A stretch of DNA of 64,000 bases from Olsenella_L sp051876355 (GCA_051876355.1 JBJEHU010000038.1:1-64000), one strand, 5' to 3'. Numbered from the stretch's first letter, positions 8,604 to 17,055 are shown. Notes: generated by a model from the sequence alone, not told the origin. Made by a program: numbers and translations.

Positions 8604-9113
8604 ATGGAAGAGAAGACGGTCTATACAGCCTTCGTCCTCACGGTGAGCGACCGTTCGTCGAAGGGCCTGCGCGAGGATGCAAGCGGCCCTGCGCTTGTTG
8701 CGCTTCTCGAAGAGCACGGCTACGACGTCGTCGCCACGAAGATCGTGCCCGACGAGAGACCTGAGATCGAGCAGGCGCTCCGGGATGCAGCAGCCAAGGA
8801 CATCGCCTTGGTGCTCACGACGGGCGGCACGGGCTTCTCCCCGCGCGATGTGACGCCCGAGGCGACCATGGCTGTCTGCGAGCGCATGGCACCTGGCATC
8901 CCGGAGGCGATGCGTGCAGCCTCTCTTGCTATCACGCCGCGCGCCTGCCTCTCGCGCGAAGCTGCCGGCATTCTTTCCCGTACGCTCATCATCAATCTTC
9001 CTGGGAGTCCCAAGGCGGCAGTCGAGAACATCACGGCGGTGATTGACGCCGTGGCACATGGCCTGCGCATCCTGCGTGGCGGCCCGGCAGACTGCGCCGG
9101 CACATCCCATTAG
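8604..9113 (+). CDS. mogA: Molybdenum cofactor biosynthesis protein MogA/MoaB
   Basis: MogA adenylylates molybdopterin before molybdate insertion. The 169-residue protein has the complete set of motifs: TVSDRSSKG near residue 12, LTTGGTGFSPRDVTPEAT near residues 71-88 and NLPGSPKA near residue 132. The ATG follows the MoeA-like stop by five bases, so the two are coupled. It is the last gene of the molybdenum run; no moaD or moaE (molybdopterin synthase) is present in the window. Confidence 0.92.
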   Translation: MEEKTVYTAFVLTVSDRSSKGLREDASGPALVALLEEHGYDVVATKIVPDERPEIEQALRDAAAKDIALVLTTGGTGFSPRDVTPEATMAVCERMAPGIPEAMRAASLAITPRACLSREAAGILSRTLIINLPGSPKAAVENITAVIDAVAHGLRILRGGPADCAGTSH

Positions 9114-9203
9114 TCCAGATAACAGTTCGTCTGGCACAATACGAGCGCGATAAGGTCCCCTCTTCCGGCTATGCTTTCCTCAACGCCGGGAGAGGGGATT
9201 TCC

Positions 9204-10424
9204 ATGGACGATGAGAAGATTGCAGCCTATCCGAAGCTCGGATTCGGCCTCATGAGGCTGCCGAGGAGAGGCCTTTCCATCGATATCCGTCAGATGGAGG
9301 AGATGGTCGATCTCTTCCTGGCGGCAGGATTTCGCTACTTCGATACGGCCTATGTCTATCCGGGATCCGAAGAGGCAGCGAGGAAGGCGCTTGTTGCACG
9401 CTACGATCGTTCCTCGTTCGAACTTGCGACGAAGCTCAATGCCTGGATGCTCGTGAGGAACGAGAAGGCAGCGAAGAAGCAGTTCGTGACAAGCCTCGAG
9501 CGGACGGGAGCGGGATATTTCGACCGCTACCTGCTGCATGGGCTCATGGAGCAGAACTATAGGAGCTATGACAAGTTCCATATCTGGGACTATGTCCAGG
9601 ACCTGAAGCGGCAGGGGCTCATACGCGAGGCTGGCTTCTCGTTCCATGGGAAGCCGGCTCTCCTCGAGGAGATACTCACTGACCATCCCGAGATGGATTT
9701 TGTGCAGCTCCAGATCAACTATGCGGACTGGGAGAATCCGCGCATCGTCTCGCGTGCAAACTACGAGGTCGCCCGTGCCCACCGCATCCCCATCATCGTA
9801 ATGGAGCCCGTGAAGGGCGGTGCGCTCGCAAAGCCGCCCCGTGAGGTACGCAAGCTCTTCGATGAGGTGGCCCCCGGTGCCTCCTATGCCTCGTGGGCCC
9901 TGCGCTTTGCAGCGTCGCTTCCGGGCGTGCTCACGGTGCTCTCAGGCATGTCGAACGTGGCTCAGATGCAGGACAATCTCTCCTTCATGAAGGATATAAA
10001 GCCGCTCGATGGGCAGGAACGCGCTGCCATCGCAGAGGCGCAGGAGCTCATGGGCAGATCTTCCGGCATACCGTGCACTGCCTGCCACTACTGCACTTCG
10101 GGCTGTCCGAAGCAGATTCCCATCCCAGAGATCTTTGCAGCCGAGAACCTGCGTCTTCGGGAAGGGAAGATCCGGGAATCGCAGCAGGCGCTTGCCGGTA
10201 TTGCCGCGCGAGGCAGCTTTGCCGATGCCTGCATCCGCTGCGGCCAGTGCGAGCGTGCCTGTCCGCAGCATATTCCCATCATCTCGGAGCTTGCGAGCAT
10301 TGCCGAGAATGCAGAGGCAGTTCGATCGGAGACTATCAAGGACGTCAAAGAGCCATGGTGTTCAGATTGTAAGGGTATAGCGTCTGGTTGGACTCGTGAC
10401 AGCACCTGGCGTCACGGTGACTAG
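9204..10424 (+). CDS. Aldo/keto reductase with C-terminal 4Fe-4S domain
   Basis: The protein is 406 residues. The N-terminal 280 residues form an aldo/keto reductase barrel with GFGLMRLP, the catalytic set FDTAYVYPGSE (Asp/Tyr), LATKLN (Lys) and YLLHGL (His). The C-terminus carries two ferredoxin-type motifs, CTACHYCTSGCP and CIRCGQCERACP. Family members are common in anaerobes and their substrates are mostly unknown. The start is ATG 9204, with GAGAGGGGA upstream. The last 21 codons (SDCKGIASGW...) lie over the 3' end of a convergent acquired gene and do not look like the usual family end, so the native C-terminus may have been replaced. Confidence 0.88.
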   Translation: MDDEKIAAYPKLGFGLMRLPRRGLSIDIRQMEEMVDLFLAAGFRYFDTAYVYPGSEEAARKALVARYDRSSFELATKLNAWMLVRNEKAAKKQFVTSLERTGAGYFDRYLLHGLMEQNYRSYDKFHIWDYVQDLKRQGLIREAGFSFHGKPALLEEILTDHPEMDFVQLQINYADWENPRIVSRANYEVARAHRIPIIVMEPVKGGALAKPPREVRKLFDEVAPGASYASWALRFAASLPGVLTVLSGMSNVAQMQDNLSFMKDIKPLDGQERAAIAEAQELMGRSSGIPCTACHYCTSGCPKQIPIPEIFAAENLRLREGKIRESQQALAGIAARGSFADACIRCGQCERACPQHIPIISELASIAENAEAVRSETIKDVKEPWCSDCKGIASGWTRDSTWRHGD

Positions 10425-11876
10425 TCCCTTTTGCAGAAGCTGCTTCAAGACTTTCGATGCTGTGCTTCGGGGAAGGTCAGCGTGTTCCGCAATTTCGGAT
10501 GTCCTTGCAGTTCCCAGCTCTTTGAGCGCGGAAATGACGGCATCTTCGGACTTATTTGTATGAGCCATTCGGGTGCTGGCTATTGCTGCCTGATGGGCAT
10601 TTTGATTTTCGGGATTGCTCCTGCGCAGCACAATCTGAAATAGAGAAGGTCTATCGATTACTTCTGCTTTTGGCATGTCGTGCGAAGCGAGTTCCGATTC
10701 GATGAGTGCATATCCAGTGCCTCTGTTTTCGGCTACGTATCCGCCATTTTCGTAAGGAGTGGTTTCAAGCAGGGCTGCAAGAGCTGGATTTCGGGTCGAT
10801 GAAGACCCAATCTCTCCGATTGTATCGACGGTAACTGCTCCGAAGAGTCCTCCGGGACTCAGCACTTCGAGACGGTCTTCATACATATTCACTTGCACCT
10901 GCGAGCCGCGTCCCATCGGGGAATAGTCGCGATGCATGAGAGCGTTGCAGACGGCTTCGCGGACTGCGTCGAGTGGATAATCGGCCAAGTCGTATCTGAG
11001 TCCATTTCTCAGCATGCCGCCTCTGCGCATATTGCGGCCCACTGCCGCTATCGTGTCCATAAGCACTGCTGGTATTGGTCCTGCCATGCTCTCGGAATCA
11101 AGAAACTTGATTCCATCCTTAGGGGCCTTGTCCTTCCCGGGGAAGCAGGCAAAGGTGACCGTGAGCCGAGGATAGAAATGCTGGGGAAAGATGCCTAGGG
11201 CCAGAAGGCCGGCAAGAGTGATTCCATCCTTCCCATCTTTTCGTGCGAGCACGTTGAGCGCTCGCAGCGCATCTTCATCAGAGAGGTGTCCAAAGATGCG
11301 CGGATGTAGGTTTCTTTGACGCTGAAGCATGCCAGACACTAGATCTTCGTCAAGATCCGAGAGTGTGGCTCCTTCGACAATCTCAAGGTCATGGTGCGGC
11401 TGCGTGCGTTCTTCGACCAAACGGTCAATCTCGTATTGCGTGAGAAGCCGATCGCCATCGCCCGTTCGGATAAACGAATCTCGGTACATTCCTTTTGAAG
11501 CCAGATAGCAGGGTTTTTCGGCAGGGGGGAGTTCGGGGATAACGGCTGTAACGACCTGAGCCCCTTCAAAGGCGACCTGCTCAATATTCGCTCGAATAGG
11601 CGGAACCATATCATCAGAGCAGAGTCGTGCGAGTGCATCTGCCAGAGCGCGTGCGTCGAATCCAGGCGCTGGAATGAATCCCTGTTTTTCCGAAAGGCCA
11701 AGAATAATGAGTCCGCCAGAGCCGTTGGCAAGAGCGGAAATTGATTCCCCCATCGATTTTGGCAGCCCTCTTACGGCTTCTTTGACTTCTATCTGCTGCG
11801 AGTCGTTTCCAGCTAGACGCAGTGTCTTGACGATTTTTGCTAGCTCTGATGCTTGTATGTTCCACTCTCCTAGCAT
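10362..11876 (-). CDS. AlbA/Schlafen-type ATP-binding protein with C-terminal winged helix
   Basis: This 504-residue protein starts with an AlbA_2 (Schlafen-like) nucleic-acid-binding domain at about residues 18-130 (EVKEAVRGLPKSMGESISALANGSGG). The middle is a helicase-like/GHKL-type segment (REAVCNALMHRDYSPMGRG and LEVLSPGGLFGAVT, about 290-370). It ends in a winged HTH (SEIAEHADLPRSTASKVLKQLLQKGLV). Such proteins are often annotated as putative transcriptional regulators or defence-associated. GC content is visibly lower than in the neighbours, and the gene is convergent with and overlaps the aldo/keto reductase, both signs of acquisition. No clear RBS precedes the ATG; a TATAGT -10-like box lies about 30 bases upstream, beside a tandem repeat. 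Confidence 0.85.
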   Translation of the reverse strand: MLGEWNIQASELAKIVKTLRLAGNDSQQIEVKEAVRGLPKSMGESISALANGSGGLIILGLSEKQGFIPAPGFDARALADALARLCSDDMVPPIRANIEQVAFEGAQVVTAVIPELPPAEKPCYLASKGMYRDSFIRTGDGDRLLTQYEIDRLVEERTQPHHDLEIVEGATLSDLDEDLVSGMLQRQRNLHPRIFGHLSDEDALRALNVLARKDGKDGITLAGLLALGIFPQHFYPRLTVTFACFPGKDKAPKDGIKFLDSESMAGPIPAVLMDTIAAVGRNMRRGGMLRNGLRYDLADYPLDAVREAVCNALMHRDYSPMGRGSQVQVNMYEDRLEVLSPGGLFGAVTVDTIGEIGSSSTRNPALAALLETTPYENGGYVAENRGTGYALIESELASHDMPKAEVIDRPSLFQIVLRRSNPENQNAHQAAIASTRMAHTNKSEDAVISALKELGTARTSEIAEHADLPRSTASKVLKQLLQKGLVTVTPGAVTSPTRRYTLTI

Positions 11877-12177
11877 GGAGCTGATAGCAGAACTGTCTCT
11901 CTACTATAAAAAAGTATAGAGAGTAGAGAGTAATTTAGAGAGTAGCTAGACAGTAGCTAGACAGTAGCTAGACAGTAGCTAGCTAGATGGGAGAGCTGTA
12001 GATAGTAACCCTCTTATTGCTTTGCCTAAGCGATGCTAGATTCCTTGGGATGCTGTGGCACAAATTGATGGCAGGTTGGCGCACTCGGATGTTCTGCGGA
12101 AGTGCCCTCTCCCGTAATCTTGTAACCGTCAAGAGCAAGCGGCCACGAGAGGCCGTCAAGGGAAAGGAACAAAGACC
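11877..12177. other. Intergenic region between divergent genes
   Basis: This 301-base gap separates the leftward ATP-binding gene from the rightward SDR gene. It holds AT-rich sequence with repeated CTCTCTA/TAGAGAG motifs and a leftward TATAGT box (about 11904-11909), the 11-bp tandem repeat described separately, and about 160 bases without obvious structure. At the right end a GCGGCC...GGCCG mini-hairpin lies near 12140 and the SDR RBS GGGAAAGGAAC near 12160. No gene is seen. Confidence 0.6.
11941..11984. repeat. 11-bp tandem repeat, four units
   Basis: Three perfect copies of AGTAGCTAGAC are followed by a fourth, AGTAGCTAGCT, ending at 11984. Each unit contains the palindrome TAGCTA. The period equals about one DNA helical turn, so bound proteins would line up on one face. 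The array lies 65-108 bases upstream of the ATP-binding protein ATG, just beyond its putative promoter, in low-GC DNA that contrasts with the rest of the window. Confidence 0.9.
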
Positions 12178-12972
12178 ATGAAGAACGCAGCGCTCATCAC
12201 CGGATCCTACGGCGGACTCGGCACCTGCTTCGCGAACATCCACGCTGGCAGGGGCGGCGACCTCATCCTCGTCGGCAGGAGCCAGAAGAAGCTCGACGCA
12301 CAGGCCAAGGAGATGCAGGATAAGTACGGCGTCACAGCCGTCACGATCGCTGCCGATCTCTCAAAGCCGGAGGCGGCGCAGACGATCTACGATACCTGCC
12401 ACACAAACGGCTGGGAGCCCGAGGTCCTCATCAACAATGCCGGCTTCGGCGGCCAGGGCGACTTCGCCCGCGAGCGCACGATGGAGCAGGACCTGTCGAT
12501 GATCGCCGTGAACGTCGAGACCCCGACGAGGATGCTGAAGCTGTTCTTGCCGGACATGATCTCCCGCGGCCACGGGAAGGTCCTCAACGTCAGCTCCACG
12601 GCAGCCACGATGCCGGGGCCGCTCCAGGCCGTCTACTATGCCACGAAGGCATATGTGACGAGCTGGTCGAACGCCCTCTGGCGCGAGCTCCAGGGAACGG
12701 GCGTCACCGTGACCGCCCTCATGCCCGGCGCCATGCAGACGGGCTTCGCCAACGCGGGCGGCCTTGCCGACACGAAGCTCTTCTCGCATGCCGTCGATCC
12801 CATGGATGTCGCGAAGGACGGCTACGAGGGCATGGAGAAGGGGGAGCTCAACGTCACGAGCGGCCTTCCCGGCTGGCAGCGGCCCATGATGGCACTGGCG
12901 CCCCTGTTCCCGAAGAAGACCATGCTCGACTTCGTCTACGACCAGCAGGTCGCAGGCAGCGCGAACAAGTAG
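12178..12972 (+). CDS. SDR-family oxidoreductase
   Basis: This is a 264-residue classical short-chain dehydrogenase. It has the cofactor loop TGSYGGLG at residues 8-15, NNAG near residue 87, catalytic Ser in LNVSSTAA near residue 140, and YYATK (Tyr-x3-Lys) near residue 154. It resembles DltE/YqjQ-like dehydrogenases of unknown substrate. GGGAAAGGAAC precedes the ATG. A small protein and an AraC-type regulator follow in the same direction with short gaps (31 and 37 bases), so the three may be co-transcribed. Confidence 0.88.
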   Translation: MKNAALITGSYGGLGTCFANIHAGRGGDLILVGRSQKKLDAQAKEMQDKYGVTAVTIAADLSKPEAAQTIYDTCHTNGWEPEVLINNAGFGGQGDFARERTMEQDLSMIAVNVETPTRMLKLFLPDMISRGHGKVLNVSSTAATMPGPLQAVYYATKAYVTSWSNALWRELQGTGVTVTALMPGAMQTGFANAGGLADTKLFSHAVDPMDVAKDGYEGMEKGELNVTSGLPGWQRPMMALAPLFPKKTMLDFVYDQQVAGSANK

Positions 12973-13003
12973 GACAGAGACGGAGCAGAGAGGAGCTGAA
13001 GGC

Positions 13004-13234
13004 ATGGCATTGGCTGAGACGATCGAGTCGCTCGTCAACCCCGAGCTCATGAAGCGCATCCCTGCGTTCGTGCGCGGACATGCAGTCTCTGGAACAGCAA
13101 AGCTCATCGCACGCGAATATCCGGAGCTCGCTGGGAAGGCAGAGGCTGGCACGCTTGCAGAGGCAGACGAAGAGCGTCTGCGCACCATCGTGAATGACAT
13201 CTATCAGGAGCGCATGAAGAAGCACAATATCTGA
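13004..13234 (+). CDS. Small hypothetical protein
   Basis: This 76-residue protein is predominantly helical and charged (MALAETIESLVNPELMKRIPAFVRGH...), with no membrane segment or motif that I recognise. AGAGGAGCTGAAGGC gives a good RBS. Codon use matches the neighbours and the spacing fits an SDR-small protein-AraC operon, so I regard it as real. No function can be assigned. Confidence 0.6.
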   Translation: MALAETIESLVNPELMKRIPAFVRGHAVSGTAKLIAREYPELAGKAEAGTLAEADEERLRTIVNDIYQERMKKHNI

Positions 13235-13271
13235 TGCAGGAAGCTCCTGTGCCTATAGGAAGGATCGATCC

Positions 13272-14261
13272 ATGAAGCGCTATATCCTGGACAAGGAATA
13301 TCCGAGGATGCTTGAATCCTTCGGCATCAGCGCAGAAGAGGCACTCAGGGCCGCAGGCGTGCCCGAGGATACGTTTGCCCATGAGACGCCGAGCATGACA
13401 GCAGAAGGATACTTTGCCTTCATGGAGGCTGTCGGAAGGCTTGCTCCGGACAAGGAAGCTGCCGTGAAGATGGCAAGCACCGAAGGCATAGAGCAGTTCA
13501 GCCCTCCGATCTTTGCAGCCTACTGCTCGCATGACGGAAGGGCATGCATCGCTCGTCTTGCCCGCTACAAGCGCCTCATCGGCCCCATGGAGTTCATCGT
13601 GCAGGAAGATGACAGAGTCCTGAGCGTAGAGATGACATGCGGCGATGCCGACCTTGTCATGCCCTCCTTCCTCGTCGAGGTGGAGTTTGCCTTCCTCGTG
13701 AACCTCATCAGAAAGGCCACCAAGAAGGAGATCTCGCCTGTCGCAGTAAAAATGCAGGAAGTTCCTGAAGACAGCTCGTTTGCAGCCTTCCTGGGATGCG
13801 ACATCGAGACAGCTCCGAAGAATGTCCTGTCGTTCGCTTCGAAGGACATGGATGTGCCGTTCGTCAGCGCAAACGATGCGATGTGGAGCTATTTCGAGCC
13901 CGAGCTCGGACGAAGGCTTGCTGAGCTCGACACGGACGAGTCGTTTGCGGCACATGTCAGAAGCGCCCTCATCGAGGCGCTGCCAGCAGGGGAGTGCGGC
14001 GCAGACGATATCGCACGCAGGCTCGGCGTGAGCAGGCGCACGCTCCAGCGCAGGCTCTCCGACGAGGGCACGACGTTCCAGAAGCAGCTCAACCACACCC
14101 GCGAGCTCCTGGCGAAGCACTATCTCTCTACGACCGCTATGGGAACAGATGAAATTGCCTATCTTCTGGGCTATCTCGAGCTCAACAGCTTTCTGCGTGC
14201 CTTTGTCTCCTGGTGCGGTGAGAGTCCATCGGAATGGCGGAAAGCTCACTTTGCGAAATAG
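13272..14261 (+). CDS. AraC-family regulator, OruR-like
   Basis: This 329-residue regulator has an N-terminal Arabinose_bd-type sensor domain (about residues 10-200) and a C-terminal AraC HTH pair (about 240-325), with ADDIARRLGVSRRTLQRRLSDEGTTF and IAYLLGYLELNSFLRAFVSWCG. The layout matches OruR/GliR-like regulators. It probably controls the SDR gene just upstream; the effector is unknown. An AGGAAGGATCGATCC segment precedes the ATG. Confidence 0.86.
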   Translation: MKRYILDKEYPRMLESFGISAEEALRAAGVPEDTFAHETPSMTAEGYFAFMEAVGRLAPDKEAAVKMASTEGIEQFSPPIFAAYCSHDGRACIARLARYKRLIGPMEFIVQEDDRVLSVEMTCGDADLVMPSFLVEVEFAFLVNLIRKATKKEISPVAVKMQEVPEDSSFAAFLGCDIETAPKNVLSFASKDMDVPFVSANDAMWSYFEPELGRRLAELDTDESFAAHVRSALIEALPAGECGADDIARRLGVSRRTLQRRLSDEGTTFQKQLNHTRELLAKHYLSTTAMGTDEIAYLLGYLELNSFLRAFVSWCGESPSEWRKAHFAK

Positions 14262-14327
14262 CGCTGTAGACAGAGATGCTCTCTCACGGCATACTGCATC
14301 ATGCACAGGTGCGAAGAAGGAGCTGAC

Positions 14328-14792
14328 ATGACCGACTACGAGCTGCTCAGTGAACAGATCACATCCATCGCAGAGGCAGATCCTGCCTGGTACTGCTTCC
14401 TGCCGAATGCTTCAGCGCTCATCTATGAGGCGCTCGACTGCGTGAGCTGGGCGGGCTTCTACCTTATGAAGGAGGGTCAGCTCGTGCTTGGCCCCTTCCA
14501 GGGCAAGGTGGCCTGCGTGCACATACCGCTCGGCAGGGGCGTCTGCGGCACAGCCGCTGCAGAGGATGCCATCCAGGTCGTGCCTGATGTCCATCTCTTC
14601 CCGGGGCACATCGCCTGCGACAGCGCCTCCCAGTCAGAGGTCGTCGTGCCTATCCACAGCAAGGGCAAGCTTGTCGGCGTGCTCGATATCGACAGCACGT
14701 TCAAGAACCGCTTCACCACAGGCGACGCAGAAGGCCTTGCTATGGTTGCCAGGACAATCGGCGAGGTCTGCGACTTCGGCAGCATCGGGTAG
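14328..14792 (+). CDS. msrC: Free methionine-R-sulfoxide reductase (GAF domain)
   Basis: This 154-residue single GAF domain reduces free methionine-R-sulfoxide. The three catalytic/resolving cysteines are present: Cys63 (VACVHIPLGRG), Cys73 (GVCGTAA) and Cys97 (HIACDSASQSEVVVPI), matching Cys84/94/118 of the E. coli enzyme in spacing and context. The C-terminal GVLDIDS is also typical. AAGAAGGAGCTGAC precedes the ATG. It stands alone between an AraC gene and an exported protein and probably serves oxidative-damage repair. Confidence 0.93.
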   Translation: MTDYELLSEQITSIAEADPAWYCFLPNASALIYEALDCVSWAGFYLMKEGQLVLGPFQGKVACVHIPLGRGVCGTAAAEDAIQVVPDVHLFPGHIACDSASQSEVVVPIHSKGKLVGVLDIDSTFKNRFTTGDAEGLAMVARTIGEVCDFGSIG

Positions 14793-14922
14793 CTTCATTG
14801 CGCTTCAGCTCTCTCGCAGTCTCGTGGAGCGGCAGCGCTGATTCTGCCCCTCTTGTCATATGCTCCTTTCTCCGGGCACACAAGCACCATGTGCACATGC
14901 CAGGAGAGGGGAGCATCTTGCT

Positions 14923-15993
14923 ATGGATTGGAAACATAGCACTTTCGAAGACATGGACGCAGCGATTGCTCCGGCACGCTGGCGGCGCAGGCCTCCCGAG
15001 CGTACATCCAGGCTCTCTAAGGCAGTCTGCATGCTGGCGGCAGGGTTTGCGCTCGTGGCGCTTCTGGGAACGGGGCCGGTGACACCATATGCAGAAGAGG
15101 CTGCTGTCCCGCAGGATATGCAGCAGGCGGCAGATGGGGATGCAGCCAGCGCCAGCGATGCAGCTGCCTGGGCTGAGCAGCATGCTGACCATGCAACAGC
15201 GTCGGAACCTCCTCATATGGATGGACATGGAGTGCCGGAATCCACGAGCGAGGCTTCCATCTCGCTTGCAGCAGCCTACGTTTCGGAAGAGCTCGATGGA
15301 CAGGACGAAGAGGCGGAAGACAGTGGCGAGAGCGGCAATGCAGATGAGAGCGCGATGAAGCTCAAAGATGCTGTCATCTCATCAGTGGGCGAGTCTTCAC
15401 CTTCTGTCGTCGTGCCAGAAGGTGGCAGTCTCGATACCGCCCATACGGCTGTGGTGGCTGTCGCTGCTGACGATACGGCAGCTTTGTCCGTAGCAAGCAA
15501 TGCAGAAGCTTATCTCAGGGACGGCTCTGCCGTCTCTGCTTCAGGCGAGCGCAGCATAGGCATCTCGGTGCAGGGCGAAGGCAGCCTGGCGGTGCTCAAT
15601 GATGCTTCTGCCTATGCATCTGGTACAGGATGTGCAGCGCTCGAGGCTTCTGATGGCGGAACGATTTCCATGCAGGGAGGCCAGCTTGAAGCTGACGGCG
15701 GATGCATCGTGCGTGCCGAAGGCTCTGGGTCGTCCGTGAGCATCTCTGAGACGAAGATTCTCTCGGAATCGGGCTTTGCGGAGCTTGTGGGAGAGACGAC
15801 GCTTTCGCTCGACGGTGTCACGAGCACCTCATCCCATGCTCCTGCCATCTATGTCGCAGCGGGCATGCCGAGAGTGAAGCTCCGGAATGGCTCTGTCATC
15901 TCTGGTTCCGTCATCGTCGCTCCCGGTGCCGACATCGAGATGGAGACAGACATGACGTCAAGGCTCGATGGCTCTGTCGTGTACCTGTCGTAG
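14923..15993 (+). CDS. Exported low-complexity, beta-helix-like protein
   Basis: I do not recognise a family. The 356-residue protein has an Arg-rich N-terminus, a hydrophobic segment (SKAVCMLAAGFALVALLGTG, about residues 28-47) and a likely signal cleavage before AEEAA. An acidic Ala/Glu/Ser-rich linker (about 50-145) follows, then a C-terminal region (about 150-356) of short repeated turns such as GGTISMQGGQLEADGGCIVRA. That resembles a right-handed parallel beta-helix, ending LRNGSVISGSVIVAPGADIE. No LPXTG sorting signal is seen. It is probably secreted or surface associated. GGAGAGGGGA is the RBS for ATG 14923. Confidence 0.68.
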   Translation: MDWKHSTFEDMDAAIAPARWRRRPPERTSRLSKAVCMLAAGFALVALLGTGPVTPYAEEAAVPQDMQQAADGDAASASDAAAWAEQHADHATASEPPHMDGHGVPESTSEASISLAAAYVSEELDGQDEEAEDSGESGNADESAMKLKDAVISSVGESSPSVVVPEGGSLDTAHTAVVAVAADDTAALSVASNAEAYLRDGSAVSASGERSIGISVQGEGSLAVLNDASAYASGTGCAALEASDGGTISMQGGQLEADGGCIVRAEGSGSSVSISETKILSESGFAELVGETTLSLDGVTSTSSHAPAIYVAAGMPRVKLRNGSVISGSVIVAPGADIEMETDMTSRLDGSVVYLS

Positions 15994-16005
15994 GTTTGCA
16001 CGGCT

Positions 16006-16121
16006 CTATCGACGGAGAGCAGAGCTGCAAGACGACGCTAGACCGCCGATAGCCGAGTCAACTGCCAGAATGTCAAGAACAACCGATAGGAAGTCGAGAA
16101 ACAACCGATAGAGCGCTATCG
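16006..16121. repeat. Cluster of CGATAG/CTATCG motifs with a 22-bp spaced direct repeat
   Basis: Five copies of the hexamer CGATAG or its complement occur in 116 bases (16006, 16047, 16084, 16106, 16116). Two lie in near-identical 15-mers, ending ACAACCGATAG, at 16075-16089 and 16097-16111, spaced 22 bases apart. The last two form a CGATAG-AGCG-CTATCG hairpin or palindrome. It lies between convergent genes. Its function is unknown. Confidence 0.6.
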
Positions 16122-16187
16122 CCCATCATCTGGCTCACGGTGCAGGGCGCCTGATGCAGCCTGCTGGATGTAAGTCTTCAAAGACGA

Positions 16188-16222
16188 GGGCAGTCCTGCC
16201 AGCTGCGGCAGGACTGCCCTTT
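16188..16222. terminator. Terminator hairpin between convergent genes
   Basis: A perfect 13-bp stem (GGGCAGTCCTGCC, 6-base loop AGCTGC, then its complement) is followed by TTT on the + strand. It lies 195 bases after the exported protein gene and 20 bases past the stop of the convergent deacetylase gene, so it may serve both. Confidence 0.8.
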
Positions 16223-16242
16223 GCAAGACTGTGCTGCTGTCT

Positions 16243-17016
16243 CTACGCGATATCGCGGTAGTCGATAAGCTCGAGATCGTTCTGTGCTTCGAGCCAGGCC
16301 CTGAGATCGGGATCGATCAAGGCGTCGACTTCCTTCGTGCGGTTCGTGGTGAGAGAGGAGTGGCCAAGAATATAGGTATCGAGGTATCCCGGATGGAACA
16401 CCATGACGCCGGTCTCGCCGTCCTTGAGGCCTGCTACCGTGCGGTGGATGAAGTCGGCGGGGTGGTACTCTTCGGGCGGCAGCATGTCTTCGCAGAACAT
16501 GCGGACCTCGGCCGTGCCACAGAGCACATGGTTCTCAGGGTCGAACGAGGCCTTCTGCTCCCGCAGATGGTGCCGTGCTGCGACATCTGAGATGGCCTGG
16601 TTCAAGGTCTTCGACATGACCGCATGCGCCTCGAAGTAGTCAGGCTCGCGCCCGACAAGCTCGACAAAGCGCTCGTGCTGCGCCTCGATCTCGCGTACCG
16701 CGTCGTCGTAGTCGACGAAGTCGATACCGTCCTTGAAGCTCTGACGGAATGTCCTGCTGCTCTTCAGCTGGCCATTCTCGTCCACGAGGCTCGGAATTGT
16801 TGCAGGATCAGCGCACGGCGTCCCGAGGCAGACATTCGTGTGCTGGCCGATCGCGATGTCTTCGCCTTCGAGCCAGGAGAGTCCGCGTGCTGCTTCTGGC
16901 ATGTTCGGCATGAGCCCCACGGAGCGCACGACGCCGTCCTTTACAGCACGGACGATGCCAAGGTTCACGGCGTAGCTGTATCCCAGATCGTCAGCTCTCA
17001 GAAGCAGGCGCTTCAT
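16243..17016 (-). CDS. ChbG/HpnK-family carbohydrate deacetylase
   Basis: This 257-residue YdjC-fold protein is related to the chitooligosaccharide deacetylase ChbG. The metal-site motifs are visible: RADDLGYS at residues 7-14, GQHTNVCLG near residue 57, EAHAVMSK near residue 128 and HPGYLD near residue 211. A PTS IIBC gene and a BglG-type antiterminator lie just upstream, so it probably deacetylates an N-acetylated sugar or disaccharide imported by that PTS. ATGGAGC lies just before the ATG; the gap to the PTS gene is only 39 bases. Confidence 0.87.
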   Translation of the reverse strand: MKRLLLRADDLGYSYAVNLGIVRAVKDGVVRSVGLMPNMPEAARGLSWLEGEDIAIGQHTNVCLGTPCADPATIPSLVDENGQLKSSRTFRQSFKDGIDFVDYDDAVREIEAQHERFVELVGREPDYFEAHAVMSKTLNQAISDVAARHHLREQKASFDPENHVLCGTAEVRMFCEDMLPPEEYHPADFIHRTVAGLKDGETGVMVFHPGYLDTYILGHSSLTTNRTKEVDALIDPDLRAWLEAQNDLELIDYRDIA

Positions 17017-17055
17017 GCTCCATCATCCTTTCGGGTCGAATCTTGTGCCACCATC

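Noticed and set aside
11941..11984. CRISPR array
   Set aside because: The repeats are 11 bp and directly adjoining, with no spacers and no cas genes.
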